DNA from: Eubacteriales bacterium
Lineage (GTDB): Bacteria > Bacillota > Clostridia > Oscillospirales > Butyricicoccaceae
NCBI GenBank assembly: GCA_030540435.1
Contig: JAUNWG010000002.1
Location: forward strand, 72,276 to 108,328
Direction of reading: 5' to 3'
DNA: 36,053 nucleotides
Both the position numbers and the translations under genes were made by a program. Of this stretch, positions 1 through 7,970 are shown piece by piece; position 1 is the first letter of the stretch, and every line of letters starts with the position of its first letter. The notes beneath the pieces were generated by a model. That model made no database searches. It was given only the letters and a program-made list of their open reading frames with translations, and was not told the DNA's origin.

Positions 1-86
1 TTGGTGTCCTGATCCAGCCATTTGCAGATATAATATGTAACGATACCTGCAAGAACAGAGACCACAAAGAATGAAACAAGGTCCAT
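1..86 (-). CDS. Small membrane peptide, Fst/Ldr-like toxin candidate (cut by left edge)
   Basis: The visible part encodes 28 residues beginning MDLVSFFVVSVLAGIVTYY and then ICKWLDQDT. One hydrophobic segment is followed by a Lys-Trp-Leu-Asp motif. The ATG is at 84-86, with a strong AGGAGG ribosome-binding site 11 bases upstream. The pattern SVLAG..-Y-I-x-K-W-L matches the two 35-residue peptides at 23442 and 23820, so this is probably a third, more divergent member of the same family. The gene runs off the left edge, so its 3' end and any antisense partner cannot be seen. It may be a type I toxin or another short membrane peptide. Confidence 0.6.
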   Translation of the reverse strand, partial: MDLVSFFVVSVLAGIVTYYICKWLDQDT

Positions 87-138
87 TGTCTCGTACACCT
101 CCTCTCCGGATGCCCGGTATAGGGAAGGCAACAATGTC

Positions 139-147
139 AGTATATCA
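139..147 (-). promoter_or_regulatory. Extended -10 promoter for the left-edge small peptide
   Basis: On the minus strand there is a TATACT box (139-144) preceded by TG, giving an extended -10 element. No good -35 box is visible. It lies about 55 bases upstream of the peptide start, the same arrangement as the extended -10 boxes in front of the related peptides near 23391 and 23769. Confidence 0.45.
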
Positions 148-158
148 GATTCTTTGGC

Positions 159-197
159 AAAATAAAAGACTATCCTCTACGGCAATAGGGGATAGTC
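159..197 (-). terminator. Intrinsic terminator
   Basis: GACTATCC and GGATAGTC form a stem (168-197) with a partly paired interior. On the minus strand it is followed by TTTTATTTT. It separates upstream minus-strand transcription from the left-edge peptide gene. The plus strand also has a short T-rich stretch after the stem, so it could work both ways. Confidence 0.6.
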
Positions 198-278
198 CTT
201 GTTTTGAACTTCGGTTCAGTCAATTATTATTTCCGTTCAGACAGTCGGACAAGCACAATCCTTCTGTCTTCTAAATTG

Positions 279-307
279 ATTAGAAGGCATCTGGCACAAA
301 AAGTCAA
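279..307 (-). promoter_or_regulatory. Candidate sigma-A promoter of a short transcript
   Basis: TTGACT (302-307) and TCTAAT (279-284) are separated by exactly 17 bases on the minus strand. A transcript starting near 272 would end at the terminator 159-197 after about 110 bases and contains no convincing ORF. This may therefore be a small RNA gene, or simply an isolated promoter-like match. Confidence 0.35.
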
Positions 308-316
308 TGCTTTAGG

Positions 317-346
317 ATATGCCGCGCGGCTGCCTGCGCGGCATAT
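317..346. other. GC-rich hairpin after the 360-710 gene
   Basis: ATATGCCGCGC and GCGCGGCATAT form a perfect 11-base-pair stem with an 8-base loop. It lies 14 bases after the stop codon of the minus-strand gene at 360-710. The T tract follows it only on the plus strand, so it is an imperfect terminator for that gene. It may stabilise the mRNA end or block plus-strand transcription. Confidence 0.5.
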
Positions 347-359
347 TTTTTACTCAATT

Positions 360-710
360 TCAGCTCTTCTTTTTTCTTTTCAGCTGTGCTTTTTCGTACT
401 TCTCGCGGAATTTCTTCATCTTTTCCTGCCAAAAATAATTGGCAATGATATATACGACCAGCATCGCAATCGCTGCGACCATCATGACGACCTCATACGT
501 GCCGCCCCATGTGGCATAGCTCTCCACGGTATTTTTCAAAATCGTCGGGGTAACCAGCTCAATGATCCAGACAATCGCCGTGATAATCAGTATTGTGCGC
601 TGCAATTGATACAGCGCCGGATAAACCTGCCTGCATTCATTGGTGATGCGGCGCTCATCGCTGACCCAGATACCGTCCGCCTGTCTCTGTTTTTTCTGTT
701 TCCTGCTCAT
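360..710 (-). CDS. Small membrane protein with two transmembrane segments, unknown function
   Basis: This 116-residue protein is not recognised. It starts with a basic stretch (MSRKQKKQRQ). A first hydrophobic segment lies at about residues 37-55 (TILIITAIVWIIELV) and a second at about 73-94 (VVMMVAAIAMLVVYIIANYF). The tail is very basic and probably helical, ending KRKKKS. Both ends are positively charged, which suggests they face the cytoplasm. The ATG is at 708-710, with a purine-rich stretch (AGGAAGAGAG) about 11 bases upstream. An extended -10 promoter lies at 771-779, so it is probably transcribed alone. Confidence 0.75.
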   Translation of the reverse strand: MSRKQKKQRQADGIWVSDERRITNECRQVYPALYQLQRTILIITAIVWIIELVTPTILKNTVESYATWGGTYEVVMMVAAIAMLVVYIIANYFWQEKMKKFREKYEKAQLKRKKKS

Positions 711-770
711 ATGTCCCAGTCTCTCTTCCTGTAAACGTTAAAACCTCGGCGCAATGCTCCGAACATATTT

Positions 771-779
771 AGTATACCA
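771..779 (-). promoter_or_regulatory. Extended -10 promoter for the 360-710 gene
   Basis: TATACT (771-776) is preceded by TGG, giving an extended -10 on the minus strand, about 60 bases upstream of the start codon. The -35 region falls in the T tract of the neighbouring terminator and is poor. Confidence 0.45.
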
Positions 780-786
780 TATCTGC

Positions 787-816
787 AAAAAAAAGAACAC
801 CCGTTGCCGAGTGTTC
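787..816 (-). terminator. Intrinsic terminator of the 829-1020 gene
   Basis: GAACACTCG and CGGGTGTTC form a stem with a GCAA loop (795-816), followed by eight T residues on the minus strand. It begins 12 bases after the stop codon of the gene at 829-1020. Confidence 0.9.
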
Positions 817-828
817 TTTACGCTCTGT

Positions 829-1020
829 TTACAAAACGTCGTCTTCCTGCTCATCCAGTGCATCCTCTTCGTCATCGCACCAGACGTCCAGCCCTTCCAC
901 CATGTTGTTGCTGGCGATGGTGATATCGACGCCCTGTTTGATCGGCGCAATCAGGAATCCCATAATGACACCAAAGCAAAACCATGCCATTGCAAAGAAA
1001 AATTTTCCAGCCTTACCCAT
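829..1020 (-). CDS. Small membrane-anchored acidic protein, unknown function
   Basis: This 63-residue protein has a short basic start (MGKAGK), one hydrophobic segment at about residues 7-26 (FFFAMAWFCFGVIMGFLIAP), and an acidic tail rich in Asp and Glu. The layout is that of a single-pass membrane anchor with a short charged domain, loosely like YtxH-type proteins, but I do not recognise a family. An AGGAGG site lies 9 bases before the ATG. A consensus promoter (1061-1089) and a strong terminator (787-816) make it a single-gene unit. Confidence 0.8.
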   Translation of the reverse strand: MGKAGKFFFAMAWFCFGVIMGFLIAPIKQGVDITIASNNMVEGLDVWCDDEEDALDEQEDDVL

Positions 1021-1060
1021 ACGATTCTAACCTCCTGAAGCTGTGTCCAGCCTTTTTCTA

Positions 1061-1089
1061 AGTATAGCATACTCTGCGCACAGTTGCAA
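1061..1089 (-). promoter_or_regulatory. Sigma-A promoter for the 829-1020 gene
   Basis: TTGCAA (1084-1089), a 17-base spacer and TATACT (1061-1066) lie on the minus strand, with transcription expected to start near 1054. The -35 box overlaps the T tract of the terminator at 1088-1140. Confidence 0.8.
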
Positions 1090-1140
1090 AAAGAATACGG
1101 TTCCCCGCAGGTAAGTTCCTGTATATGGGAAACCGTATTC
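1088..1140 (-). terminator. Long-stem intrinsic terminator
   Basis: GAATACGGTT and AACCGTATTC are the outer arms of a 48-base hairpin (1093-1140), extended by CCC/GGG pairing. An inner CAGG/CCTG hairpin sits at the top. On the minus strand it is followed by TTTTT. There is no ORF directly upstream that it would end, which points to an untranslated transcript. Confidence 0.75.
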
Positions 1141-1310
1141 CGCATCCGTCCGGCTGTTTATTGATTCAGGCTTACAGAGTCCGGACCGGGTGTCGGGTTT
1201 TATTCTCTCCAGTGCCGTCCGGATGCCGACGCACAGAGAAAGCTCCCTGCGCGCCGTGGATTTCTGCTCCGAGCCTAGTTTGCCCACCCACAGGCAGGAT
1301 ATACATGCAA
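1093..1310 (-). ncRNA. Candidate structured non-coding RNA
   Basis: Between the rpsU terminator and the long-stem terminator lie about 170 bases with no plausible gene on either strand but much pairing potential. A 9-base-pair hairpin with a GCUU loop (GCGCAGGGA with UCUCUGUGC) is present, as is a GTCGG/CCGAC pair. The 5' part (GTATATCC) can pair with GGAATAC just before the terminator. The terminator downstream supports a real transcript. I could not match it to 6S RNA, SRP RNA, tmRNA or a riboswitch I know. No clear promoter was found, so the 5' end is approximate. Confidence 0.35.
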
Positions 1311-1315
1311 ACAGC

Positions 1316-1349
1316 AAAAAACACCGGAACAGTTTCCCATTCCGGTGTT
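1316..1349 (-). terminator. Intrinsic terminator of rpsU
   Basis: AACACCGGAA and TTCCGGTGTT form a stem with a 9-base loop (about 1321-1349), followed by a run of T residues on the minus strand. It begins 13 bases after the rpsU stop codon. Confidence 0.9.
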
Positions 1350-1362
1350 GATTGAGCAGAAA

Positions 1363-1542
1363 TCAATACTTTCTTCTCTTTGCGCGAGCCGCCTCGGACT
1401 TCTTGCGGCGCTTAACGCTCGGGCTCTCATAATGCTCACGCTTGCGAAGCTCGGAAAGCACACCCGCCTTTGCGCACGATCTCTTAAATCTTCTCAGTGC
1501 GCTGTCGAGAGACTCGTTTTCCTTTACGCGGATTTCCGACAT
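1363..1542 (-). CDS. rpsU: 30S ribosomal protein S21
   Basis: This 59-residue protein of the small ribosomal subunit reads [19 protein letters not shown] and then [19 protein letters not shown], with a basic tail ending KRRKY, typical of bS21. The ATG at 1540-1542 is preferred over an upstream in-frame start because a GGAGGG site lies 10 bases before it and the length then fits the family. It has its own consensus promoter (1611-1639) and terminator, so it can be expressed separately from leuS upstream. Confidence 0.97.
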   Translation of the reverse strand: MSEIRVKENESLDSALRRFKRSCAKAGVLSELRKREHYESPSVKRRKKSEAARAKRRKY

Positions 1543-1610
1543 TGTTTTCCCTCCCTCCGCGCGTTGCAAATAAACGCTTATGCACAATCCGGCAAAAATG
1601 CCGTGAATAT

Positions 1611-1639
1611 ATTATATCGTTTTCACAATAGACTGTCAA
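1611..1639 (-). promoter_or_regulatory. Consensus sigma-A promoter for rpsU
   Basis: A perfect TTGACA (1634-1639), a 17-base spacer and a perfect TATAAT (1611-1616) lie on the minus strand, about 65 bases upstream of the rpsU start codon. Confidence 0.92.
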
Positions 1640-1680
1640 GCACTTGTTTCCTGTTTATGCAAAAAACTGCCGACTGCCGT

Positions 1681-4206
1681 TTACTTGACAACGAGATTGA
1701 TGATTTTATTCGGCACAACGATGGATTTCACTACGGTTTTGCCGGCGATCGCATTGCTTACCTTTGCATCTGCCATAGCAATTTCCAGTGCCTCTTCCTT
1801 TGCGCAGTCCATCGGCAAAGTGACCTTGCCCTTGACCTTGCCATTTACCTGTACCGCGATCTGGATGGTGGACTCAACGGTCTTCTTCTCATCAAAGTCC
1901 GGCCAGGTATGCAGGCTCAGCAGGTCAGTCTCACCCATCATCTGCCACAGCTCCTCCGTCACATGCGGTGCAAACGGGTTGAGCAGGGTAATCAGGGTCT
2001 TGTATTCGGCGCGGTTTACGCCCTTATCATACAGCTGATTGAGCAGCGTCATCATCTGTGCGATGGCGGTGTTCATCTTCAGGCCCTCGATATCCTCCGT
2101 GACCTTCTGGATCGTGCGGTGCATCATGACCTCATTTTCCTTGCTGTATGCATCGCCCGGCTGTACCTTGTCAAACAGGTTCCATACACGCTCGATAAAG
2201 CGGCGGCAGCCCTTGATCGCCTTCTGCGACCATGCAGCAGACTTCTCGAAGTCACCGATGAACATCTCATACAGACGCATGGTATCTGCGCCGTACTCGT
2301 CGATCGTCTCGTCCGGATTGACGACATTGCCCAGCGACTTGGACATCTTGACGACCGGATGCTCCGCCATCTCGCCGTACTTCTCTACCAGATGCTTTCT
2401 TGCACCCTTTTCGTCGCCAAATTCCTCCAGCAGACGCTTCTTTTCGTCCTCCGGCAGGTTGACAAAGCTGTGCGGGTTCTGGCCGAGGATCATGCCGTGG
2501 CTGGTGCGCTTCTGATACGGCTCCTTATACGGCACAACGCCGATATCATACAGGAACTTATGCCAGAAGCGGGAGTACAGCAGATGCAGCGTGGTATGCT
2601 CCATGCCGCCGTTGTACCAATCGACCGGACCCCAGTATTCCAGCGCTTCCTTGGAAGCAAGCGCATCGTCATTGTGCGGGTCCATATAGCGCAGGAAGTA
2701 CCACGAGGAGCCTGCCCACTGCGGCATGGTATCTGTCTCGCGCTTTGCCGGGCCGCCACAGCATGGGCAGGTAGTGTTGACCCAGTCGGTCATCGGCGCC
2801 AGCGGGGATTCGCCGTCGTCTGTCGGCTCGTACGATTCGACCTCCGGCAGCCTGAGCGGCAGCTCGGATTCCGGTACCGGCACCCAGCCGCACTTTTCAC
2901 AGTTGACCAGCGGGATCGGTTCGCCCCAATAGCGCTGACGCGAGAATACCCAGTCACGCAGCTTATAGTTGACCTTTGCATGGCCGACGCCCTTTTCGGT
3001 CAAAAATTCGGTGATCGCCTGCTTTGCCTCTTCGACGCTCATGCCGTCGAGGAAGCCGGAATTGACCATGACGCCGGTCGCACAGTCGGTAAATGCAGCC
3101 TCCTGTACGTTGCCGCCCTTGACGACCTCAATGATCGGCAGGTCAAACTTCTTTGCAAAATCCCAGTCGCGGTCGTCATGCGCCGGTACCGCCATAATTG
3201 CGCCGGTGCCGTAGCTCATGAGGACGTAGTCGGATACGAAGATCGGAATTTCCGTGTTGTTTACCGGATTGATGGCACGGACGCCCTCCAGCTTGACGCC
3301 GGTCTTGTCCTTTACCAGCTCGGTGCGCTCGAAATCCGACTTATGTGCCGCTTCGTCGCGGTATGCGCGCACGGCGTCGATATTGGTGAGCTTATCTGCC
3401 CACTTCTCAATCATCGGATGCTCCGGCGAGATAACCATATAGGTCGCGCCAAACAGCGTATCCGGACGGGTCGTATAAATCGTGAGAATATCGCCCTCAG
3501 TGGTGGTGAAGTCTACCTCTGCGCCGGTGGAGCGGCCGATCCAATGGCGCTGCTGGCTCTTGACACGGTCGATATAATCCACATCGTCCAGATCGTCGAT
3601 CAGGCGCTGTGCATACTCCGTGATCTTGAGCATCCACTGGCTCTTGTTTTTGCGGATGACTTCACTGCCACAACGCTCGCATACGCCGTTGACGACCTCT
3701 TCGTTCGCCAGCACGCACTTACAGCTGGTGCACCAGTTGACAGCCATCTCTTTTTTATAGGCAAGCCCCTTTTTGAACAGCTGCAAAAAGATCCACTGCG
3801 TCCACTTATAGTAGCTCGGGTCAGTGGTATCGATCTCACGGCTCCAGTCAAACGACAGACCCAGCGCCTGCAGCTGGCTCTTGAAGCGTGCGACATTCTT
3901 CTTTGTGACCTCTGCCGGATGCACATGGTTCTGGATCGCAAAGTTTTCGGTCGGCAGGCCAAAGGCATCCCAGCCCATCGGATACAGGACATTGTAGCCC
4001 TGCATACGGCGCTTTCTTGCAACGATATCCAGCGCGGTATACGAGCGCGGATGGCCTACATGCAGGCCGGCACCGGACGGATACGGAAATTCAACCAGTG
4101 CATAGTATTTCGGCTTGGAATAATCCGTGCCTGCGGCAAAAGCCTGCTTGTCCTCCCAGGTCTTCTGCCATTTGGATTCAATGGATTTAAAATCGTATTT
4201 TTCCAA
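1681..4206 (-). CDS. leuS: Leucyl-tRNA synthetase
   Basis: This class I aminoacyl-tRNA synthetase charges tRNA-Leu with leucine in the cytoplasm. It is 841 residues, a normal length. The HIGH-type motif appears as HVGHPRSY near residue 49 and the KMSKS loop as [12 protein letters not shown] near residue 630. A CxxC zinc-type pair (CTSCKC...CERCG) and a large CP1 editing domain lie between them. The start is TTG (4204-4206) with GGGAG about 9 bases upstream; no in-frame ATG fits better. It follows rsfS by about 60 bases and is probably the last gene of the smc-to-leuS cluster. No T-box leader was seen in front of it. Confidence 0.98.
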   Translation of the reverse strand: MEKYDFKSIESKWQKTWEDKQAFAAGTDYSKPKYYALVEFPYPSGAGLHVGHPRSYTALDIVARKRRMQGYNVLYPMGWDAFGLPTENFAIQNHVHPAEVTKKNVARFKSQLQALGLSFDWSREIDTTDPSYYKWTQWIFLQLFKKGLAYKKEMAVNWCTSCKCVLANEEVVNGVCERCGSEVIRKNKSQWMLKITEYAQRLIDDLDDVDYIDRVKSQQRHWIGRSTGAEVDFTTTEGDILTIYTTRPDTLFGATYMVISPEHPMIEKWADKLTNIDAVRAYRDEAAHKSDFERTELVKDKTGVKLEGVRAINPVNNTEIPIFVSDYVLMSYGTGAIMAVPAHDDRDWDFAKKFDLPIIEVVKGGNVQEAAFTDCATGVMVNSGFLDGMSVEEAKQAITEFLTEKGVGHAKVNYKLRDWVFSRQRYWGEPIPLVNCEKCGWVPVPESELPLRLPEVESYEPTDDGESPLAPMTDWVNTTCPCCGGPAKRETDTMPQWAGSSWYFLRYMDPHNDDALASKEALEYWGPVDWYNGGMEHTTLHLLYSRFWHKFLYDIGVVPYKEPYQKRTSHGMILGQNPHSFVNLPEDEKKRLLEEFGDEKGARKHLVEKYGEMAEHPVVKMSKSLGNVVNPDETIDEYGADTMRLYEMFIGDFEKSAAWSQKAIKGCRRFIERVWNLFDKVQPGDAYSKENEVMMHRTIQKVTEDIEGLKMNTAIAQMMTLLNQLYDKGVNRAEYKTLITLLNPFAPHVTEELWQMMGETDLLSLHTWPDFDEKKTVESTIQIAVQVNGKVKGKVTLPMDCAKEEALEIAMADAKVSNAIAGKTVVKSIVVPNKIINLVVK

Positions 4207-4268
4207 TGTTTATGGCTCCCATCTATTATGAAATATGCGAAAATTTTATATTACAAATTTGCCCCGTA

Positions 4269-4628
4269 TTACAGCTCATCCAGCGGGATCTGTACGGCAT
4301 CTTTCCACAGCTTTTCCAGCCCGTAGAAGTTGCGCGCCTCTTCCAAAAAGACGTGCACCAGCGCAAAGCCGTAATCGATCAAAATCCAGCTGGCGGAATC
4401 ATGTCCCTCGATATGATGCGGCACAACGCCGTAGTCTGTTTTCAGACGGAACTCCACTTCATCTGCCAGCGTCTTGACCTGCGTGGTACTGTTTGCAGCG
4501 CAAATGACAAAATATTCTGCCAGCGTAGTCAGGTCGCCCACCCTGAGCACCTGGATATCCTCGCCGCGCTTGCTGTCCAGCGCCTGGACTGCCGCCTTGA
4601 CATAGGTTCTTGTATTGTTATTTGGCAT
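4269..4628 (-). CDS. rsfS: Ribosomal silencing factor RsfS
   Basis: This 119-residue protein of the RsfS/Iojap family binds uL14 on the large subunit and prevents subunit joining when nutrients are poor. Family features are DLTTLAEYFVICAANSTTQV near residues 32-51, HHIEGHDSASWILIDYG near 72-88, and the FLEEARNFYGLEKLW end. An AGGAG site lies 10 bases before the ATG. The gene sits between the LCP gene and leuS, in the common Firmicute order nadD-yqeK-(lytR)-rsfS. Confidence 0.96.
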   Translation of the reverse strand: MPNNNTRTYVKAAVQALDSKRGEDIQVLRVGDLTTLAEYFVICAANSTTQVKTLADEVEFRLKTDYGVVPHHIEGHDSASWILIDYGFALVHVFLEEARNFYGLEKLWKDAVQIPLDEL

Positions 4629-4662
4629 AAATTCTAATCTCCTTTATTTTTCAGGAAAAGGC

Positions 4663-5835
4663 TTAGTCATCGTCGTAATAGCGCTGCGGTTCATCCTCCG
4701 CATCGCTGTCGTCCTCCGACTCGTCCTCGTCGTCGTCCGCATCCTCGCCGCTGCCGCGCTCCGCTTTCTTATATTCTGCATAGCGGACGGCGCTTTCATT
4801 CAGCCAGCTCTCGCTGTAAACGCCGAGATCCCGCGGGGTGATGATATCAAAATCATCCTCTGTGCGGTCAAGAATATACGGGTTGAAGTTCTCATTGATC
4901 TGATCGATAATCATATCTTCATCGAGAACATAAAACCACAGATTCTCGCCAATATCGATCATGGCCGCATCGCCGTACAGCGTCTCCATACGGACGTCCT
5001 CGCTCATATTCAGCTCCATGCCCTGCATACCGAGCCAGAGAATCTGGGAGGTAGTCAGGTCAGTCTCCACATTGTCATATACTGCGGAGGCGATGGTCGG
5101 AATCTTCAGTATATTGGTCGGGCTGAGCACTGCGCTGCCGACCGTCGTCAGGAAATCCTGCAGCTTATTCACACGGCCGATATCGCCGTCCTCATAGCCG
5201 GTACCGTCGTCATTGTGCCGCCAGCGCAGGTATTCGACCACCTGATCGCCGTCCAAATGCTGCATACCCGCTTTAAATTCGATCGAAAGGTCCTGCGATT
5301 CGTCATGGTAATTCATATCAAACGGCACGTCATACTCCACGCCGCCGATGGCATCCACGATCTCCGCAATGCCCTTAAAGTTTGCCACGACATATTTATC
5401 TGGACGGAAGCCGACCACCGTGCTCACCTCGTCCAGCATCGTCTCAATGCCCTGCCCATAGGCAGCATTGATCTTGCGGCCTGCGCCGTGCCGGTTGGTC
5501 TCCACAAGGGAATCACGCGGGATATTGATGATATTCGCCTGATGCTTCTCGGTATCAAACACCAGCACCATCATGGAGTCTGTGCGTATCTCGTCCTCAT
5601 CCGTGGCGCCGATAAACAGCGTAAACACACCGTCGCGCCTTCCATGCCCGTCAACAACAATGGCAGAGCCTTTGTCTACCTCGGCCGGGTCCACCGTCAT
5701 GCCATCCGGCCCGACCAGCGAGCCAGCGGCATTGATCCAATAGCAGAACGCAAAATATGCGACCACGCAGACTACCACGGCAACCGCAAGCACCGCCAGC
5801 AGGCGGCGCAGCTTTTTATTCCCTTTTTTTTTCAT
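4663..5835 (-). CDS. LytR-CpsA-Psr (LCP) family cell-wall protein
   Basis: LCP enzymes move undecaprenyl-linked glycopolymers such as teichoic acids onto peptidoglycan outside the membrane. The 390-residue protein has a basic start, one transmembrane anchor at about residues 10-32, then an LCP domain. Visible LCP signatures are the IGATDEDEIRTDSMMVL segment, IINIPRDSLVE with the conserved Arg-Asp, GRKINAAYGQG, and HLDGDQVVEYLRWRH. The last 40 or so residues are almost all acidic (GEDADDDEDESEDD...) and end QRYYDDD, which is unusual. The ribosome-binding site before the ATG at 5833-5835 is weak. It lies between yqeK and rsfS, as in many clostridia. Confidence 0.92.
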   Translation of the reverse strand: MKKKGNKKLRRLLAVLAVAVVVCVVAYFAFCYWINAAGSLVGPDGMTVDPAEVDKGSAIVVDGHGRRDGVFTLFIGATDEDEIRTDSMMVLVFDTEKHQANIINIPRDSLVETNRHGAGRKINAAYGQGIETMLDEVSTVVGFRPDKYVVANFKGIAEIVDAIGGVEYDVPFDMNYHDESQDLSIEFKAGMQHLDGDQVVEYLRWRHNDDGTGYEDGDIGRVNKLQDFLTTVGSAVLSPTNILKIPTIASAVYDNVETDLTTSQILWLGMQGMELNMSEDVRMETLYGDAAMIDIGENLWFYVLDEDMIIDQINENFNPYILDRTEDDFDIITPRDLGVYSESWLNESAVRYAEYKKAERGSGEDADDDEDESEDDSDAEDEPQRYYDDD

Positions 5836-5877
5836 GCATTCTTCGTCCCATCATTCTTTACTGCCGGGCTTATTTTT

Positions 5878-6441
5878 TTACATATTGTCGATCATCCAAT
5901 TCCTCGCCAGAACAGTATCCATATGGATACGCTTGCCGCGGCGGACCAAATCACGCAGCGATGCATTCAGCCCGTATAGCATCGCCTTGTTCAAATTATG
6001 TGCCGCCAGCTTGCGCGCGGTCTTTACACCGTCAAAGCTGCGGTTTTCTTCTATGTAATCTGCCATGTAAACAATTTTATCCAGCAGCGTCATATTGGCG
6101 CAGCCGGTCGTATGGTATGCGATGGCATGTACTACATCCGGCGGCGCGCCGTAAACATCCGCGGCGATCGCTGCCGCCGTCTTTCCATGCAGCATCTTCC
6201 AATCTATTTTTTCGACATCATTGGGTATTATACCGTATTTTTCGCACAAGTTCAACTGCTCTTCCTCAGAAAAGTTCTTCGTGATATCATGCAGCAGCAT
6301 GGCAAACGTGCATTTTTCTACATCTGCGCCATACTTCTGTGCAAGCTCACGCGCGGCCTTTTCGCAGCCCAGCGTGTGCTTGAGACGGTAGCCCGACAGG
6401 CGGGAAAGGATATCTCTTCTGGTTTCATCATCGTAAAGCAT
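5878..6441 (-). CDS. yqeK: Symmetrical Ap4A hydrolase, HD domain (YqeK)
   Basis: YqeK-type HD phosphohydrolases cut diadenosine tetraphosphate into two ADP. The 187-residue protein has the expected metal ligands: His22, His51-Asp52 (LLHDITK), His85 (HGKTAA), His105 and His110 (HAIAYHTTG), and Asp128 (YMADYIE). A GGAGG site lies 7 bases before the ATG. It follows nadD by 31 bases, the classic nadD-yqeK pairing in Firmicutes, and precedes the LCP gene by 42 bases. Confidence 0.95.
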   Translation of the reverse strand: MLYDDETRRDILSRLSGYRLKHTLGCEKAARELAQKYGADVEKCTFAMLLHDITKNFSEEEQLNLCEKYGIIPNDVEKIDWKMLHGKTAAAIAADVYGAPPDVVHAIAYHTTGCANMTLLDKIVYMADYIEENRSFDGVKTARKLAAHNLNKAMLYGLNASLRDLVRRGKRIHMDTVLARNWMIDNM

Positions 6442-6472
6442 TGGTTATCCTCCGTTCTGTTATATTCTGATG

Positions 6473-7069
6473 TCAAAAGTATAAGCCCTGCTGTTCAATA
6501 TATGCATACACCGCAGGCGGCACCATTTCGCGGCAGAGCGCACGGTCGGCGCGCACCTGTGTGGACGACACCGGCAGCGCCGGACAATCGACGACCGTGA
6601 TGCGTGCCTGCCATGTTTTTTCCAGCCATGCGGCTTTGTCCGCGATCGCCCTGCGGTCGTCCTCGTCCCGGGCCACAACGGCAAACGCCGCCAGCGTGCA
6701 CAGCGTCTCCGGCTCGCGCCATTGATCCAGCGTCAGCAGCATATCCGTACCAATGATGAGAAAAAAGTCGGCGCCAGGGTATGTTTTGTGCAGTGCACGC
6801 AGCGTATCGGCGGTATAACTCCGCCCGCCGCGCTTCAGCTCGATGTCGCACGCCTCCGCCCCCGGGATCTCCGCCGCCATGCGGCGCGTCATCTCCAGCC
6901 GCTGTTCGCTGTCCGCCGAGCCATGCGGCAGGACCTTGTGCGGCGGGACATTGTCCGGGATGAGCAGCAGCCGGTCAAACCGCAGCGCCTTCACTGCCTG
7001 CTGTGCGGCATGGACATGCCCGTTATGCGGCGGGTTGAACGTCCCGCCCATGATGCCGATACGGCTCAT
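6473..7069 (-). CDS. nadD: Nicotinate-nucleotide adenylyltransferase
   Basis: This enzyme adenylates nicotinate mononucleotide to form deamido-NAD in NAD synthesis. The 198-residue protein has the nucleotidyltransferase signature GGTFNPPHNGH at residues 8-18, a LIIGTDML segment near residue 104, and VSSTQVR near residue 168, matching the family's second motif (I/V-S-S-T-x-x-R). The ATG overlaps the yhbY stop codon by ATGA, which suggests translational coupling. Length is normal for the family. Confidence 0.96.
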   Translation of the reverse strand: MSRIGIMGGTFNPPHNGHVHAAQQAVKALRFDRLLLIPDNVPPHKVLPHGSADSEQRLEMTRRMAAEIPGAEACDIELKRGGRSYTADTLRALHKTYPGADFFLIIGTDMLLTLDQWREPETLCTLAAFAVVARDEDDRRAIADKAAWLEKTWQARITVVDCPALPVSSTQVRADRALCREMVPPAVYAYIEQQGLYF

Positions 7070-7365
7070 CTGCCCAGATCGATGTGGCGGTTTTCCGGCT
7101 CACGTGCCACGCGGAAAATGACCGCCTTGGTGCCGATGCACTGCACCGGCTCGGCGTCCAGCGCCTCACACAGCGCTGCCTGCGCCTCCCGTGGGTCCAT
7201 CATCGCCGTTTCCAAAATCTTTACCTTGATCAGCTCGTGTTTTTCCAATACCTCCTCTGCCTGTGCAAGTACGGCGTCTGTGAGGCCCTCCTTGCCGATG
7301 AGCAGGGTATCATTTAACTGGTTTGCCATGCCGCGCAGACGGGCACGCTGTTTGCTTGTCAGCAT
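7066..7365 (-). CDS. yhbY: YhbY family RNA-binding protein (CRM domain)
   Basis: This 99-residue protein is a single CRM domain, a fold that binds pre-50S ribosomes and is linked to ribosome assembly. It reads MLTSKQRARLRGMANQL and then LLIGKEGLTDAVLAQ, with the conserved GKEG(L/V)T loop. The ATG at 7363-7365 is chosen over an upstream in-frame start because AAGGAGA lies 8-10 bases before it and the family begins exactly here. It starts 5 bases after rdgB ends and its stop overlaps the nadD start. Confidence 0.93.
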   Translation of the reverse strand: MLTSKQRARLRGMANQLNDTLLIGKEGLTDAVLAQAEEVLEKHELIKVKILETAMMDPREAQAALCEALDAEPVQCIGTKAVIFRVAREPENRHIDLGR

Positions 7366-7370
7366 ATCGG

Positions 7371-7970
7371 TCAGTCTCCTTTCTCTTCCATGCGCGCGAG
7401 CAGCGCACTGCCCAGCGCCGTAAACGCACGGGCGCGATGGGAAATCGAATTTTTTACATCCGGCGCCAGTTCGCCAAAGGTGCAACTGTACTCCGGCACA
7501 CAAAAGATCGGGTCATAGCCAAAACCGCCCCTGCCGCGCTCCTCTGTCAGGATCGCGCCGCGGCACTGCCCGCGCACCGCCATCTCCGCGCCGTCCGGGA
7601 ACACGCACGCCGCCACGCATACAAACTGCGCGCCGCGCTGCCCTTCCGGTATGGTCAGCATACGCTCCAGCAGCAGCTGGTTGCGGTCAGCCGCCGATGC
7701 GTCCGGCCCTGCCCAGCGTGCCGAATGGATACCTGGAAAGCCGTCCAGCGCGTCAACCTCCAGACCGGAGTCGTCCGCGACTGCGGGCATCCCCAGCGCC
7801 TGGCTGACTGCGCGCGCCTTAATCAAAGCATTTTCCGCAAAGCTCCCGCCATTTTCATCGATCTCCGGAAAATCCTCCGGCATCGGCTCGATCTCAATGC
7901 CCAGCGGCTCCCAAATATCCCTTACCTCTTGTATTTTACCCTGATTATGTGATGCGAGTACAAATTTCAT
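7371..7970 (-). CDS. rdgB: XTP/dITP pyrophosphatase (RdgB/HAM1 family)
   Basis: This enzyme hydrolyses non-canonical purine triphosphates (ITP, XTP, dITP) and keeps them out of DNA and RNA. The 199-residue protein begins MKFVLASHNQGKIQEV, the substrate-binding SHNxGK motif. It also has FAENALIKA, ADDSGLEVDAL with the catalytic Asp, FGYDPIF, and NSISHRARAF near the end. Its ATG overlaps the rph stop codon by ATGA, so the two are probably translated together. Confidence 0.97.
   Translation of the reverse strand: MKFVLASHNQGKIQEVRDIWEPLGIEIEPMPEDFPEIDENGGSFAENALIKARAVSQALGMPAVADDSGLEVDALDGFPGIHSARWAGPDASAADRNQLLLERMLTIPEGQRGAQFVCVAACVFPDGAEMAVRGQCRGAILTEERGRGGFGYDPIFCVPEYSCTFGELAPDVKNSISHRARAFTALGSALLARMEEKGD

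Noticed and set aside
1093..1310. Identification as 6S RNA, SRP RNA or tmRNA
   Set aside because: None of the conserved sequence blocks that I know for these RNAs is present, so only an unclassified candidate is reported.
1633..1690. Terminator for leuS made of CTGCCGACTGCCG near 1667-1679
   Set aside because: This is a direct repeat and does not form a stem, although a T run follows. No convincing leuS terminator was found.
4206..4268. T-box riboswitch in front of leuS
   Set aside because: The gap is only about 60 bases, with no T-box sequence or terminator/antiterminator pair. The same search in front of lysS was negative.
1345..4326. A 993-codon open frame on the plus strand
   Set aside because: It lies opposite leuS and rpsU, its product is low-complexity and unlike known proteins, and the minus-strand genes are certain. 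It is a shadow frame caused by base composition. The same holds for long plus-strand frames opposite smc, topA, lysS, the EF-G-like gene and the P-type ATPase-like gene.
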